This document shows positions 32,090-43,483 of a stretch of 64,000 nt of DNA, one piece after another; the first letter of the stretch is position 1; each line of letters begins with the position of its first letter. The notes under the pieces were generated by a model. That model did not search any database. It was not told the origin of the DNA and worked only from the letters and a program-made list of their open reading frames with translations. The stretch comes from Macrostomum hystrix (Eukaryota; Platyhelminthes; Macrostomidae). The DNA is taken from the NCBI GenBank assembly GCA_950097015.1, contig CATNEN010000031.1, positions 2,108,001 through 2,172,000 of the forward strand, given 5' to 3'. The translations under genes and the position numbers were made by a program.

Positions 32090-32970
32090 TCCTGTCAGTG
32101 CATGGCGAGTTATCGAGTTGCAATAACCCACAGACATTCCCTCGGTGTCAGGTAAGTAATGCGTGCCAAGCCTACAGCAACACACAGAGCGGACTGTCCA
32201 GCAATGCAATCGAACAATGGACCTGGCCGACAGTCGTCAAAATTTATTTGAGAACTCTAGCACTGACGCCTAACAGTAGGCCGGTGTGCGAGAGGTCGTG
32301 TTTGATCTAAAAAATGGGATGTTTGCCCTTGGCATACAGGTCCGGGCCAGCGCACGATTACGCACACAGACACACACACACTTGGGTGTACAAAACCTGA
32401 GCAAGTTCTGAGCTTCCCAAGCTGTCCGATTGGCCTCAAAGCTGAGCTCGATCCTCAAATGCCGCCATGAACTAGAGCATTGTGCCGAATTCCGGCCAGA
32501 ATAGCTCACTAAAATGCTTCCTAAAAACAGCAAAGTGAGAAAACAAAAAATCTGCCTTTCTGCTGCTTTGCGATGATAAACAATTGCTGAGCTTGCAACC
32601 ACCCCTCCCTCCCAGAGAAGGCCCAAAAAGGCCTCTTCCTGACCCGCTGCTGTCGCTGAGTCGGGTCCAATGTTTTCCCTTCACGGGCTCGTCTCCCTTC
32701 TCTCTCTCTCCTCTTCCGTCTCAAAGATACACAGAGGGGCGACTCGGGGCGCGGGTTCGCCGGCCAAATGCAAGCAGGACTCAACTCCCTGAGCACATAT
32801 TTGTGCTTTGAGCAGCCAACAAGCCGCCCACCCCTTCAAGCCAAGCGCGACCCGCAGCCGGCCGCGGGGCCTCTGTCCTCTGGGCCTTCCTTCTGGCAGA
32901 GAGCGGAGCGGCAGGAAAGGGAGGGCAATTTGCTCAGTTTTCCATTACTAACTACATAAAGAAATCCCGC
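32090..32970. other. GC-rich, gene-free presumptive regulatory region
   Basis: It is non-repetitive and increasingly GC-rich toward 32.9 kb, ending at a TATA-type promoter. Open frames on both strands here overlap one another and show no protein features. Confidence 0.4.
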
Positions 32971-32973
32971 CTG

Positions 32974-33156
32974 TATTTAAGGCGCGGGTCCCCACTCTCA
33001 GCTCCTGCATTTTTTCCACCTCGAAGCGATCCGCCGGGCCTGCGATCCCTGCTATTCGGTGGGATTCGCCTCCCACAATGTGCCTGCCTGACTGCCTGCC
33101 TAGTGCTCAATAGCAATCTCAGACAGCGGATTCGGCAGCCAGCAGAAGCGATAAGA
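32974..33156 (+). promoter_or_regulatory. TATA promoter and candidate non-coding first exon
   Basis: TATTTAAGGCGCGGG begins at 32974, so transcription could start near 33000-33005. About 150 bp downstream is a strong splice donor, AAGAGTGAGTAC (GT at 33157). The interval has only a 12-codon upstream frame starting at an ATG near 33079. This would be a 5' untranslated exon of a plus-strand gene whose later exons are uncertain. Confidence 0.4.
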
Positions 33157-33249
33157 GTGAGTACTCGAAGCTTTTCATTTTCTGCTCTTGAAGAGTTTGA
33201 GATTGAGATTTCCTAATCACCCATCACCTACAGAGTTCGAATCCAGATG

Positions 33250-33325
33250 TGCGTGTGCTCAGGCAGGTGTGCTCAGGTGTGCTCTGGTGTGCTCAGGTGT
33301 GCTCAGGTGTGCTCAGGTGTGACCG
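33250..33325. repeat. Short GTGTGCTCAG tandem repeat
   Basis: Six to seven imperfect 10-11 bp copies of GTGTGCTCAG(G). The same string occurs once in the body of SINE family B, so it may be an expanded SINE remnant. Confidence 0.75.
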
Positions 33326-33669
33326 GATGTACCAGAATAGCAGCCACTCTCTGTTGTCTCCAAGAGATAAATCTACGTAAAGACTAGCACGTGACTATCA
33401 TGACTCTTCGTAGGCTATCAGCACATTTTTCATAGGATTGAACAGATTTCAGATTCATAAAGTCCAATCACAAAGAAGAAAGTCTGCTAAATTAAAAAAA
33501 AATAACGTACCAGTCGTGCCTCATTACTATTTTTATAAGTACTATGCAACGAACATATTCAAAAGGAGTGAAGGCAGAATTTAGTCATGAAGGTTGCTAC
33601 AAATTAAGAAAACGTTAACGAAAACTTTCGCCACGCGAATCGGGTAAATAATCAATCTATCTTTTTCAG

Positions 33670-36360
33670 CGTGTTGATCGAGAGAAGGTGGAAAGAGAAA
33701 TAGAGATAGAGAGGGGAAGAGATGGAGTGGGAGATGGGAAAGAGACAAAGGGTGAGTGATAGAAAGGGGGAGAGAGATAAGGGGGGTGAGAGATAGAGAG
33801 GGAGAAAGAGACAAGGGTGAGAGATAGAGAGGAGAGTGAGGCAAGGGTGAAAGATAGAGAGGGAGAGTGAGGCAAGGGTGAGAGATAGAGAGGGAGAGTG
33901 AGGCAAGGGTGGGAGATAGTGAGGGAGAAAGAGACAAGGGTGAGAGATAGTGAGGGAGAGTGAGACAAGGGTGAGAGATAGAGAGGGAGAGTGAGGCAAG
34001 GGTGAGAGATAGTGAGGGGAGAGAGGCAAGGGTGAGAGATAGAGAGGGAGAGTGAGGCAAGGGTGAAAGATAGAGAGGGAGAGTGAGGCAAGGGTGAGAG
34101 ATAGTGAGGGGAAGAGAGGCAAGGGTGAGAGATAGTGAGGGAGAAAGAGACAAGGGTGAGAGATAGTGAGGGAGAGTGAGACAAGGGTGAGAGATAGAGA
34201 GGGAGAGTGAGACAAGGGTGAGAGATAGAGAGGGAGAGTGAGATAAGGGTGAGAGATTGTGAGGGAGAGTGAGGCAAGGGGTGAGAGATAGAGAGGGAGA
34301 GTGAGACAAGGGTGAGAGATAGAGAGGGAGAGTGAGACAAGGGTGAGAGATAGAGAGGGAGAGTGAGATAAGGGTGAGAGATTGTGAGGGAGAGTGAGGC
34401 AAGGGGTGAGAGATAGAGAGGGAGAGTGAGACAAGGGTGAGAGATAGTGAGCGAGACAGAAACAAGGGTGAGTGATAGAAAGGGGGGGAGAGACAAGGGT
34501 GAGAGATAGAGAGGGAGAGTGAGAAAGGGTGAGAGATAGTGAGGGAGAAAGAGACAAGGGTGAGTGATAGAAAGGGGGAGAGAGACAAGGGTGAGAGATA
34601 GAGAGGGAGAGTGAGGCAAGGGTGAAAGATAGAGAGGGAGAGTGAGACAAGGGTGAGAGATAGAGAGGGAGAGTGAGGCAAGGGTGAGAGATAGAGAGGG
34701 AGAGTGAGACAAGGGTGAGAGATAGAGAGGGAGAGTGAGACAAGGGTGAGAGATTGTGAAGGAGAGTGAGACAAGGGTGAAAGATAGAGAGGGAGAGTGA
34801 GACAAGGGTGAAAGATAGAGAGGGAGAGTGAGACAAGGGTGAAAGTTAGAGAGGGAGAGTGAGACAAGGGTGAAATATAGAGAGGGAGAGTGAGACAAGG
34901 GTGAGAGATAGAGAGGGAGAGTGAGACAAGGGTGAGAGATAGAGAGGGAGAGTGAGACAAGGGTGAGAGATTGTGAGGGAGAGTGAGGCAAGGGGTGAGA
35001 GATAGAGAGGGAGAGTGAGACAAGGGTGAGAGATAGTGAGCGAGACAGAAACAAGGGTGAGTGATAGAAAGGGGGGGAGAGACAAGGGTGAGAGATAGAG
35101 AGGGAGAGTGAGAAAGGGTGAGAGATAGTGAGGGAGAAAGAGACAAGGGTGAGTGATAGAAAGGGGGAGAGAGACAAGGGTGAGAGATAGAGAGGGAGAG
35201 TGAGGCAAGGGTGAAAGATAGAGAGGGAGAGTGAGACAAGGGTGAGAGATAGAGAGGGAGAGTGAGGCAAGGGTGAGAGATAGAGAGGGAGAGTGAGACA
35301 AGGGTGAGAGATAGAGAGGGAGAGTGAGACAAGGGTGAGAGATTGTGAAGGAGAGTGAGACAAGGGTGAAAGATAGAGAGGGAGAGTGAGACAAGGGTGA
35401 AAGATAGAGAGGGAGAGTGAGACAAGGGTGAAAGATAGAGAGGGAGAGTGAGACAAGGGTGAAATATAGAGAGGGAGAGTGAGACAAGGGTGAGAGATAG
35501 AGAGGGAGAGTGAGACAAGGGTGAGAGATAGAGAGGGAGAGTGAGACAAGGGTGAGAGATTGTGAGGGAGAGTGAGGCAAGGGGTGAGAGATAGAGAGGG
35601 AGAGTGAGACAAGGGTGAGAGATAGTGAGCGAGACAGAAACAAGGGTGAGTGATAGAAAGGGGGGGAGAGACAAGGGTGAGAGATAGAGAGGGAGAGTGA
35701 GAAAGGGTGAGAGATAGTGAGGGAGAAAGAGACAAGGGTGAGTGATAGAAAGGGGGAGAGAGACAAGGGTGAGAGATAGAGAGGGAGAGTGAGGCAAGGG
35801 TGAAAGATAGAGAGGGAGAGTGAGACAAGGGTGAGAGATAGAGAGGGAGAGTGAGGCAAGGGTGAGAGATAGAGAGGGAGAGTGAGACAAGGGTGAGAGA
35901 TAGAGAGGGAGAGTGAGACAAGGGTGAGAGATTGTGAAGGAGAGTGAGACAAGGGTGAAAGATAGAGAGGGAGAGTGAGACAAGGGTGAAAGATAGAGAG
36001 GGAGAGTGAGACAAGGGTGAAAGATAGAGAGGGAGAGTGAGACAAGGGTGAAATATAGAGAGGGAGAGTGAGACAAGGGTGAAAGATAGAGAGGGAGAGT
36101 GAGACAAGGGTGAAATATAGAGAGGGAGAGTGAGACAAGGGTGAAAGATAGAGAGGGAGAGTGAGAAAGGGTGAGAGATTGTGAAGGAGAGTTAGGCAAG
36201 GCGTGAGAGATAGTGGGGGAAAGTGAGGCAAGGGGTGAGAGATAGTTGCTGAGACAGAGACAAGGGGAGGAAGATAGGAGGTAGAGGAGAATAGGGGAGA
36301 GAGATGAAGAGGAGATAAAGGGAGGCAGATAGAGAGGGAGAGAGACAACTGGTGAGAGAT
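33670..36360. repeat. 31-bp polypurine array with 589-bp higher-order units
   Basis: The monomer contains GTGAGAGATAGAGAGGGAGA followed by GTGAGACAAGG. It is almost pure purine on the plus strand, with about 85 copies. Rare marker variants recur at a fixed 589-bp spacing: GCGAGACAGAAAC at about 34451, 35040 and 35629, and GATTGTGAAGG at about 34752, 35341 and 35930. That is 19 monomers, so three higher-order copies are present. The 31-bp unit rotates through all three frames without stops, so minus-strand frames of up to 984 codons here are artefacts. Confidence 0.96.
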
Positions 36361-36449
36361 GGATTGGAAAAAGAGAAGAACAATGAGTGGGTGGGATTCT
36401 GATTGTTTCGGCAGTTTGTGGTTTGGAGAAAGAGAAGTGGGACAGGACA

Positions 36450-37870
36450 CAGAAACTAGAAGACAATTTGAATGTGCATTTTCGAGGGCAAAAGCTGTCG
36501 TGAAGAGTCAACATTAAATAATGTTGATATTCCAAAAAATCTGTTATTTACTAATCAAAACAAAGAAAGTGCTCAAGCTTTCAATGGTGAGCATGTGTCA
36601 AATTCATGATCAACTTCGAGTTTTTCCCTTCATTGTTAAAACAGTCATTGTTACACAATCCAGGGAGAGGACAGGTGAGAAGCGGTGAAAGGGTTGCAAA
36701 ATAGAATTGAGCCGTATGGATAGGAAAGTGTTAAGTCCAAACATAAATAACCATTAATAATAGAAAGCTTTATTTACAGTTCTCACAAACACAATTGAAA
36801 ATTGAAAAATCTTAAATGTGACACCTTTTGTCTTTTTTTGATGGAAATTAACGAGATCCCTGGTTCGACCTTAGTGAGCAGTTCCAAAGAAGTTTTTTGG
36901 TTTGCGCCACAATTGAATGACGGACGCGAAAAGGTCCGCTTTTTAGGGATTTCACTGCGGAATTCGACATTTTTGTCACGATCCCATTCGTGAGACCCAC
37001 TCACTCTCTCTCTCCACTCGGTCCGCCTATGCACCCAAGCTCCAGCTCAATCGGTCTCAGACAGTGAGCATACGGGGAGATCTGGGAACTGAGACGGCGG
37101 TGCCCGGACCTTGTTGTTTGCTCAAGTCTCTTCCATTTAAATGCTCCGTCATAGCCCGGGCCCGGAACGCAGTGTTTGCCCAATGCTGGGGTACAGGCTT
37201 CGACATGTGATTAAATGACGGAGGGCCACCGACCCCGCGTCCTCCAACAGAAAAATCGTCATGAATTTCTCTTCCGAGATCCTGTTTGCCCGCCGCAATG
37301 GCCCGGACTAGAGCTGGATCTACTATACTCTCTTCTCTCTGCTTTAGCGGAGAATTCTTGCGAAAACGGCTCCACTTTGACCGACCTCCGTTCTCTCTTT
37401 TCGTATTTTTTCCGCCCGATTTTAATCAGCTTTCCCTCCTAGTTTCTACGAAATTTTACGAACCCCAAAACACCCGGATACACCTATAGATTCGGCTCGC
37501 TTTTCTGCCAGGGGAAATTTAGCTGACACACCTGTCCGCCAGTTTTTCACTGGCTGTGTGCTCAAGGATTGTTTCTTCAGGGGCCCAGCTGAGGCTTAGC
37601 GGACTCAAGCGAGAAGACAGAAAACTGGTTTAGAATGTTTACTGAAAACAACCGCGCATCAGAGCATTGAAAATTAGCCTGAGCAGTGACATGGCCAGAA
37701 GAAAGCTTTTAGTTAACGAAAGCAAATACGGGACTTTCAAATGGACATTGGGATGAAAACTTTCGGCTTAGTTATGCTCGGTTAACTAATAATGGGTCCA
37801 AGTTGCAAAGACTGGGTCAAAATAAGAAACAAGTAACTGCCGTCTCAATGCCGCCTCTTAATATCAGCTA
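36450..37870. other. Non-repetitive spacer, no convincing gene
   Basis: Scattered short frames on both strands lack splice or domain support. A GC-richer stretch at 37000-37500 might be regulatory. Confidence 0.4.
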
Positions 37871-37889
37871 CCCACCATCTCACTATACT

Positions 37890-38277
37890 TCTCTCTCTGA
37901 CTCTCCCTCTCTCCCTTTTATTTTATCTTTCTCCCTCAGACCCCATCATTCTTACTCTCACTCTCCCTCGCTTCCCCTCACACTCCCTATCCTCCACTCC
38001 CTCTCCCTCTCTTCCTCTCACACTCCATCTCTTCCTCTCACACTCCCTCTCTTCCTCTCACACTCCTTCTCTTCCTCTCACTCTCCCTCTCTTCCTCTCA
38101 CACTCCCTCTCTTCCTGTCACACTCCCTCTCTTCCTCTCACTCTCCCTCTCTTCCTCTCACACTCCCTCTCTTCCTCTCACTCTCCCTCTCTTCCTCTCA
38201 CACTCCCTCTCTTCCTCTCACTCTCCCTCTCTTCCTCTCACTCTCCCTCTCTTCCTCTCACTCTCCCTCTCTTCCTG
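37890..38277. repeat. 18-bp pyrimidine array, left part
   Basis: CACTCCCTCTCTTCCTCT-type 18-bp units on the plus strand. The array is interrupted at about 38278 by a Penelope-like element and resumes near 39500. Confidence 0.95.
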
Positions 38278-39498
38278 CAGTTCTTCCTGCAGGTGAAGGG
38301 CACGGCCATGGGCAAATCATTTGCACCAAGCTACAGCAACATATAGATGGGCTACTGGGAGCAGAGAGGCCTCGAGACCAGCCCTCTGAAGCCCTGCCTG
38401 TGGCTTCGGTACATCGATGACATCTTCGGCGTGTGGCGTGGAACGGAAGACGAACTTATCCGGTTCCATCAACATCTGGACGCCCTCGACCCGAACATCC
38501 GGCTACAACTGAGCTACAGCAGCACCGAGGTCGACTTTCTGGACACCACTGTCTTTTGGGAGCGCGATGGCGACACCAAGAAGCTCAGAACTCGGAGTCT
38601 TTTTCAAACATACTGACAGCCGAGCCCTCATCCACCGCGACTCATTCCATCCTAAGCGGACTTTCCGTGACGTGGTGAAGTCCCAGCTACTCAGATACGC
38701 CCGACGATGTTCTCGGATGGCTGACTTCGATGCAGCGTGCATGTCCAACCTGGTGCAACACCAAGGATACAGCCGGCGGCGTCTGCGCACCATCAAGTAC
38801 GACGTACTGACGGAGATGGGCTTCTACCCGAAAAGACAGTGGGAGTTCGGCTTCCTGCCATGCAACCCGGTCCGGCTCTGCAAGTGCTGCCAGGCGCACG
38901 CCAGATTCACCTCCGTCTGTCCTGGTTCAGCCGCGACATCAGTCCAACTCGTCATCAGCCAGAGGATAGACTGCAACGCCTTGAACGCCATCTACACTGT
39001 GTTCTGTCGCTGATGCGACCACACAGTCTACGTTGGCGAGACCGCCAACAGCATCCGTGGCCGCATGCTGGCACACATTGGCGACATCCGGCACGACCGC
39101 GCCACCCCGGTGGCCCGCCACTTTACCAGTAATGGTCACAGTCTGGCGGACTTCGCCTTCACAGGCGTTTGGACCCGCGACCGTTCTGGTCCTAAGGTCA
39201 ATGAGCGGCGCCAGCGCCAAGAAGCGAAGCTGATCGAGGTCCTCACCAACTCCGCTTTTCTTAGAGTTTTTGACCCATCATAATGTACTAGCTAGGGTTT
39301 TACACAATTGAGCTCTCTCTCTCTCTTTCTATCGATTTTTATCGGCATTTAAAACTTTATATATACACAGCCTATCACGCCAAAATAAATTCGCTTTTTT
39401 TCTGCCCTGATGAAGAATTTTTAATTCGAAATATCGGCAAAATTAAAATTAAAGTCAACTTTAACTCTTTACCGCGTCAGTGCCTGGGATTGAAGGTG
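38278..39498 (+). mobile_element. 5'-truncated Penelope-like retroelement (RT plus GIY-YIG)
   Basis: The element begins inside RT with FFLQVKGTAMGKSFAPSYSN. It then has the catalytic WLRYIDDIF motif, EVDFLDTTVFW, and after a frameshift near 38590 a segment with HTDSRALIHRDSFHP. A GIY-YIG-type endonuclease follows, read as IYTVFCR, TGA, CDHTVYVGETANSIRGRMLA and AHIGDIRHDRATPVARHF. In-frame stops interrupt both domains (TAG near 38344, TGA near 39013), so the copy is inactive. The N-terminal part of RT is missing. The non-coding 3' part (39284-39498) contains a hammerhead-ribozyme-like motif. Penelope-like elements are unusual in combining RT with GIY-YIG and in carrying hammerheads in their terminal repeats. 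Confidence 0.93.
39403..39439 (+). ncRNA. Hammerhead-ribozyme-like motif (minimal type I)
   Basis: The order is stem I strand TGCC (39403-39406), conserved CTGATGA (39407-39413), one extra A, and stem II GAATT/AATTC with a TTT loop (39415-39427). The conserved GAAA follows (39428-39431), then a two-pair self-complementary stem III (ATAT), the ATC cleavage triplet ending at 39435, and the other stem I strand GGCA (39436-39439). All catalytic-core positions are present. Stem III is too short to close in a monomer, as in the minimal hammerheads known from Penelope-like elements, which are thought to act as dimers. Activity is inferred, not shown. Confidence 0.65.
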
Positions 39499-39499
39499 C

Positions 39500-40800
39500 T
39501 CTCCTCTCTCTCCCCCTCTCTCCCTCTCACACTCCCTCTCTCCCTCTCTCTCCCCCCCTCCCTCTCACTCTGCCTCTCTTCCTCTCACTCTGCCTCTCTT
39601 CCTCTCACTCTGCCTCTCTTCCTCTCACACTCCCTCTCTTCCTCTCCCTCCCCCTCTCTCCCTCTCACTCTCTTCCTCTCCCACTCCCTCTCTTCCTCCA
39701 CTCTACCTCTCTTCCTCTCACTCTGCCTCTCTATCTCTCACTCTCCCTCTCTTCCTCTCACTCTGCCTCTCTATCTCTCACTCTCCCTCTCTTCCTCTCA
39801 CTCTGCCTCTCTATCTCTCACTCTCCCTCTCTTCCTCTCACTCTGCCTCTCTATCTCTCACTCTCCCTCTCTTCCTCTCACTCTGCCTCTCTTCCTCTCA
39901 CTCTGCCTCTCTTCCTCTCACTCTGCCTCTCTTCCTCTCACACTCCCTCTCTTCCTCTCCCTCCCCCTCTCTCCCTCTCACTCTCTTCCTCTCCCACTCC
40001 CTCTCTTCCTCCACTCTACCTCTCTTCCTCTCCCTCCCCCTCTCTCCCTCTCACTCTCTTCCTCTCCCACTCCCTCTCTTCCTCCACTCTACCTCTCTTC
40101 CTCTCACTCTGCCTCTCTATCTCTCACTCTCCCTCTCTTCCTCTCACTCTGCCTCTCTTCCTCTCACTCTCCCTCTCTTCCTCTCCCTCCCCCTCTCTCC
40201 CTCTCACTCTCTTCCTCTCCCACTCCCTCTCTTCCTCCACTCTACCTCTCTTCCTCTCACTCTGCCTCTCTATCTCTCACTCTGCCTCTCTTCCTCTCAC
40301 TCTGCCTCTCTTCCTCTCACTCTCCCTCTCTTCCTCTCCCTCCCCCTCTCTCCCTCTCACTCTCTTCCTCTCCCACTCCCTCTCTTCCTCCACTCTACCT
40401 CTCTTCCTCTCACTCTGCCTCTCTATCTCTCACTCTGCCTCTCTTCCTCTCACTCTGCCTCTCTTCCTCTCACTCTCCCTCTCTTCCTCTCCCTCCCCCT
40501 CTCTCCCTCTCACTCTCTTCCTCTCCCACTCCCTCTCTTCCTCCACTCTACCTCTCTTCCTCTCACTCTGCCTCTCTATCTCTCACTCTGCCTCTCTTCC
40601 TCTCACTCTGCCTCTCTTCCTCTCACTCTCACTCTCTTCCTCTCACACTCCCTCTCTTACTCTCACTCTCCCTCTCTTCCTCTCACACTCCCTCTTTTCC
40701 TCTCACACTCCCTCTCCTCCACTCCCTCTCACTCTCTTCCTCTCACACTCCCTCTCTTCCTCTCACTCTACCTCCCACACTCACTTCACCACTCTTCAGT
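39500..40800. repeat. 18-bp pyrimidine array, right part, with higher-order blocks
   Basis: CTCTTCCTCTCACTCTGC-type units are arranged in blocks of roughly 150 bp that repeat about five times. Each block has a marker string CTCCCTCCCCCTCTCTCC. The long plus-strand frames (440 and 486 codons) are by-products. Confidence 0.95.
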
Positions 40801-41520
40801 GACTCCCCCTCTCCTTCTATCGATAGTTTTAGCAAGCCAGAGAGAGTGTTCCAACTAGGCATGGAAATGTGCCGGATGAGCAGCCCCCAGTCCATAGAGC
40901 ACATTCCCGCAGAGGGCATCCATAAGCATCGACCCCCTGGCGTCTTGTAATCTAATAAGAACAGATTTGCCAGGCTTAGGCTTGGCGGTCATCTGATTAG
41001 CTTCAGCTGGCTGAGAATTCAGCGCTGCCTCCGAATTCAATATGGATGGCGATAGAGTTTATAGGGAACACGGAAGCCGGATTGCCGCGGGATAAGTGTT
41101 TAATCCCGGAGAATCTCCGAACCCCCGACCCGAGCTGCAACCACTTGCCAGGGGGAGGGGGCGAGGAGATTGTGTGGGAGTGAGTATCTTCTAGTTGCTG
41201 TAGGCGAGATGCCATCCCGTGCTGGAGGATGCTTGTTGTTTATACGATCACTCCATCCACTCATCCCTTATTTTCCTTCTGCCGCTGTGGGAGGTTATCG
41301 CCAGTTGTTAATCTACCGACAGTTGCTTTCAGTTTCATTTTGCGCAGACTGTTCCACAATTGGCCGCCAGATGAATCTAAGGAACTGGGCAGATCTGCAG
41401 TAATAGTATTTGTTTTCTTAGACACTCCGCGAACTGTATGAAGCTATCCGAGTCTGATTGAAAATTCTAATTTCACACTACTAGTTAACTGCAGTATAGG
41501 GGTTGAGACAGGAATTTCAG
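40801..41520. other. Non-repetitive spacer with a weak coding candidate
   Basis: At 40855-41040 both strands show short non-repetitive frames: minus KPKPGKSVLIRLQDARGS, plus MEMCRMSSPQSIEHIPAEG. Neither has clear splice sites. The remaining sequence shows nothing. Confidence 0.25.
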
Positions 41521-41539
41521 ATGAAGCTTGAGTTGGAGA

Positions 41540-42925
41540 GAAAGGGGAGAGCGTCAAAGATTGGGAGACTGGGAAGAGGTGGAAGACAGGGATTGAGTAG
41601 GAGACTGGGATTGAGAAGGAGACAGGGATTGAGAAGGAGACTGAGATTGAGAAGGAGATAGAGATTGAGAAGGAGATAGGGATTGAGAAGGAGATAGGGA
41701 TTGAGAAGGAGACGGGATTGAGAAGGAGATAGGGATTGAGAAGGAGATAGGGATTGAGAAGTAGATAGGGATTGAGAAGGAGACAGGGATTGAGAAGGAG
41801 ACAGGGATTGAGAAGGAGACAGGGGTTGAGAAGGAGGATTGAGAAGGAGATAGGGGTTGAGAAGGAGATTGGGGTTGAGAAGGAGATAGGGGTTGAGAAG
41901 GAGACTGGGATTGAGAAGGAGACGGGATTGAGAAGGAGACTCGGATTGAGAAGGAGACGGGATTGAGAAGGAGATAGGGATTGAGAAGGAGACGGGATTG
42001 AGAAGGAGACGGGATTGAGAAGGAGACTCGGATTGAGAAGGAGACGGGATTGAGAAGGAGATAGGGATTGAGAAGGAGACGGGATTGAGAAGGAGATAGG
42101 GATTGAGAAGGAGATAGGGGTTGAGAAGGAGATTGGGGTTGAGAAGGAGATAGGGGTTGAGAAGGAGACTGGGATTGAGAAGGAGACGGGATTGAGAAGG
42201 AGACTCGGATTGAGAAGGAGACGGGATTGAGAAGGAGATAGGGGTTGAGAAGGAGACTGGGGTTGAGAAGGAGATAGGGGTTGAGAAGGAGACTGGGATT
42301 GAGAAGGAGACGGGATTGAGAAGGAGATAGGGATTGAGAAGGAGATAGGGATTGAGAAGGAGACAGGGATTGAGAAGGAGGATTGAGAAGGAGATAGGGG
42401 TTGAGAAGCAGACTGGGATTGAGAAGGAGACGGGATTGAGAAGGAGATAGGGATTGAGAAGGAGACAGGGATTGAGAAGGAGGATTGAGAAGGAGATAGG
42501 GGTTGAGAAGGAGACTGGGATTGAGAAGGAGATTGGGGTTGAGAAGGAGATAGGGGTTGAGAAGGAGACTGGGATTGAGAAGGAGATAGGGGTTGAGAAG
42601 GAGACTCGGATTGAGAAGGAGACGGGATTGAGAAGGAGATAGGGGTTGAGAAGGAGACTGGGGTTGAGAAGGAGATAGGGGTTGAGAAGGAGACTGGGAT
42701 TGAGAAGGAGACGGGATTGAGAAGGAGATAGGGATTGAGAAGGAGATAGGGATTGAGAAGGAGACAGGGATTGAGAAGGAGGATTGAGAAGGAGATAGGG
42801 GTTGAGAAGCAGACTGGGATTGAGAAGGAGACGGGATTGAGAAGGAGACTCGGATTGAGAAGGAGACAGGGATTGAGAAGGAGATGAGGATTGAGAAGGA
42901 GATCGGGGTTGAGAAGGAGACAGGG
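41540..42925. repeat. 18-bp polypurine array (GATTGAGAAGGAGAYRGG)n
   Basis: About 78 units show alternating variants (AGATAGGGGTT, AGACTGGGATT, AGACGGGATT, AGGATT). Longer blocks reappear, for example the series around 42379-42440 and again around 42778-42830. Minus-strand frames of 481 and 520 codons are artefacts of the repeat. Confidence 0.96.
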
Positions 42926-42929
42926 AAGT

Positions 42930-43482
42930 TTGAGGTAGAACTAAAGAAAAATGGAATGGCAAGATGAAAGCAGATGCAGTTGTCGTTGCAATAGATAAAG
43001 TTTGGATCTACACCTGACCCAGATAAAATAAAATAAAAATAAAAAATTCTGATGACAATCACACGCTCAATTAGGTTTTGTTCGAATCCGAATGACCAAA
43101 GCAAAAAAATAAACAAGCTCGAATAGGCTTGATCGCTTCGTTGTGGTATCCAGGCGGTGTCAATGTATACTTTGGAAATCGCTTTACCGTGTTTCTAGGG
43201 CGTCGAAATAAAAAAACTGATTATTTCCCAATGCAGAGAATTTTATTTGTCAGCCCACCCGACAACTTTAAAATGCTTTTGCTTCCCAAACTGCCTAAAA
43301 CAGTCCAGTGTTGATTCGTTGTAGTGAATTAACCACGGAGGAACAACCTTTTGTGTTGTCAGACAATCAACCTGTTAAATCATTCTTGCTCTATTGGTCA
43401 ATCTTTATCTTTGTTGCTTTTGCGGTTTCAATCATCTACGTTTTCGCACCTGTATTGAAGGTTATTCAATATTGACAGTTAC
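42930..43482. other. Spacer
   Basis: Nothing recognised on either strand. Confidence 0.5.
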
Positions 43483-43483
43483 A

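Noticed and set aside
33581-36535. 984-codon minus-strand open frame, and frames of 813, 534 and 394 codons overlapping it
   Set aside because: It is produced by a 31-bp polypurine repeat with no stops in any minus frame. The peptide cycles with the repeat, and there is no signal peptide, domain or unique start.
39480-40950. Plus-strand frames of 440 and 486 codons
   Set aside because: Translation of a pyrimidine microsatellite (Ser/Leu/Pro only) in two frames at once.
41517-43116. Minus-strand frames of 481 and 520 codons
   Set aside because: Both are read from an 18-bp repeat in alternating frames. There is no non-repeat protein sequence of substance.
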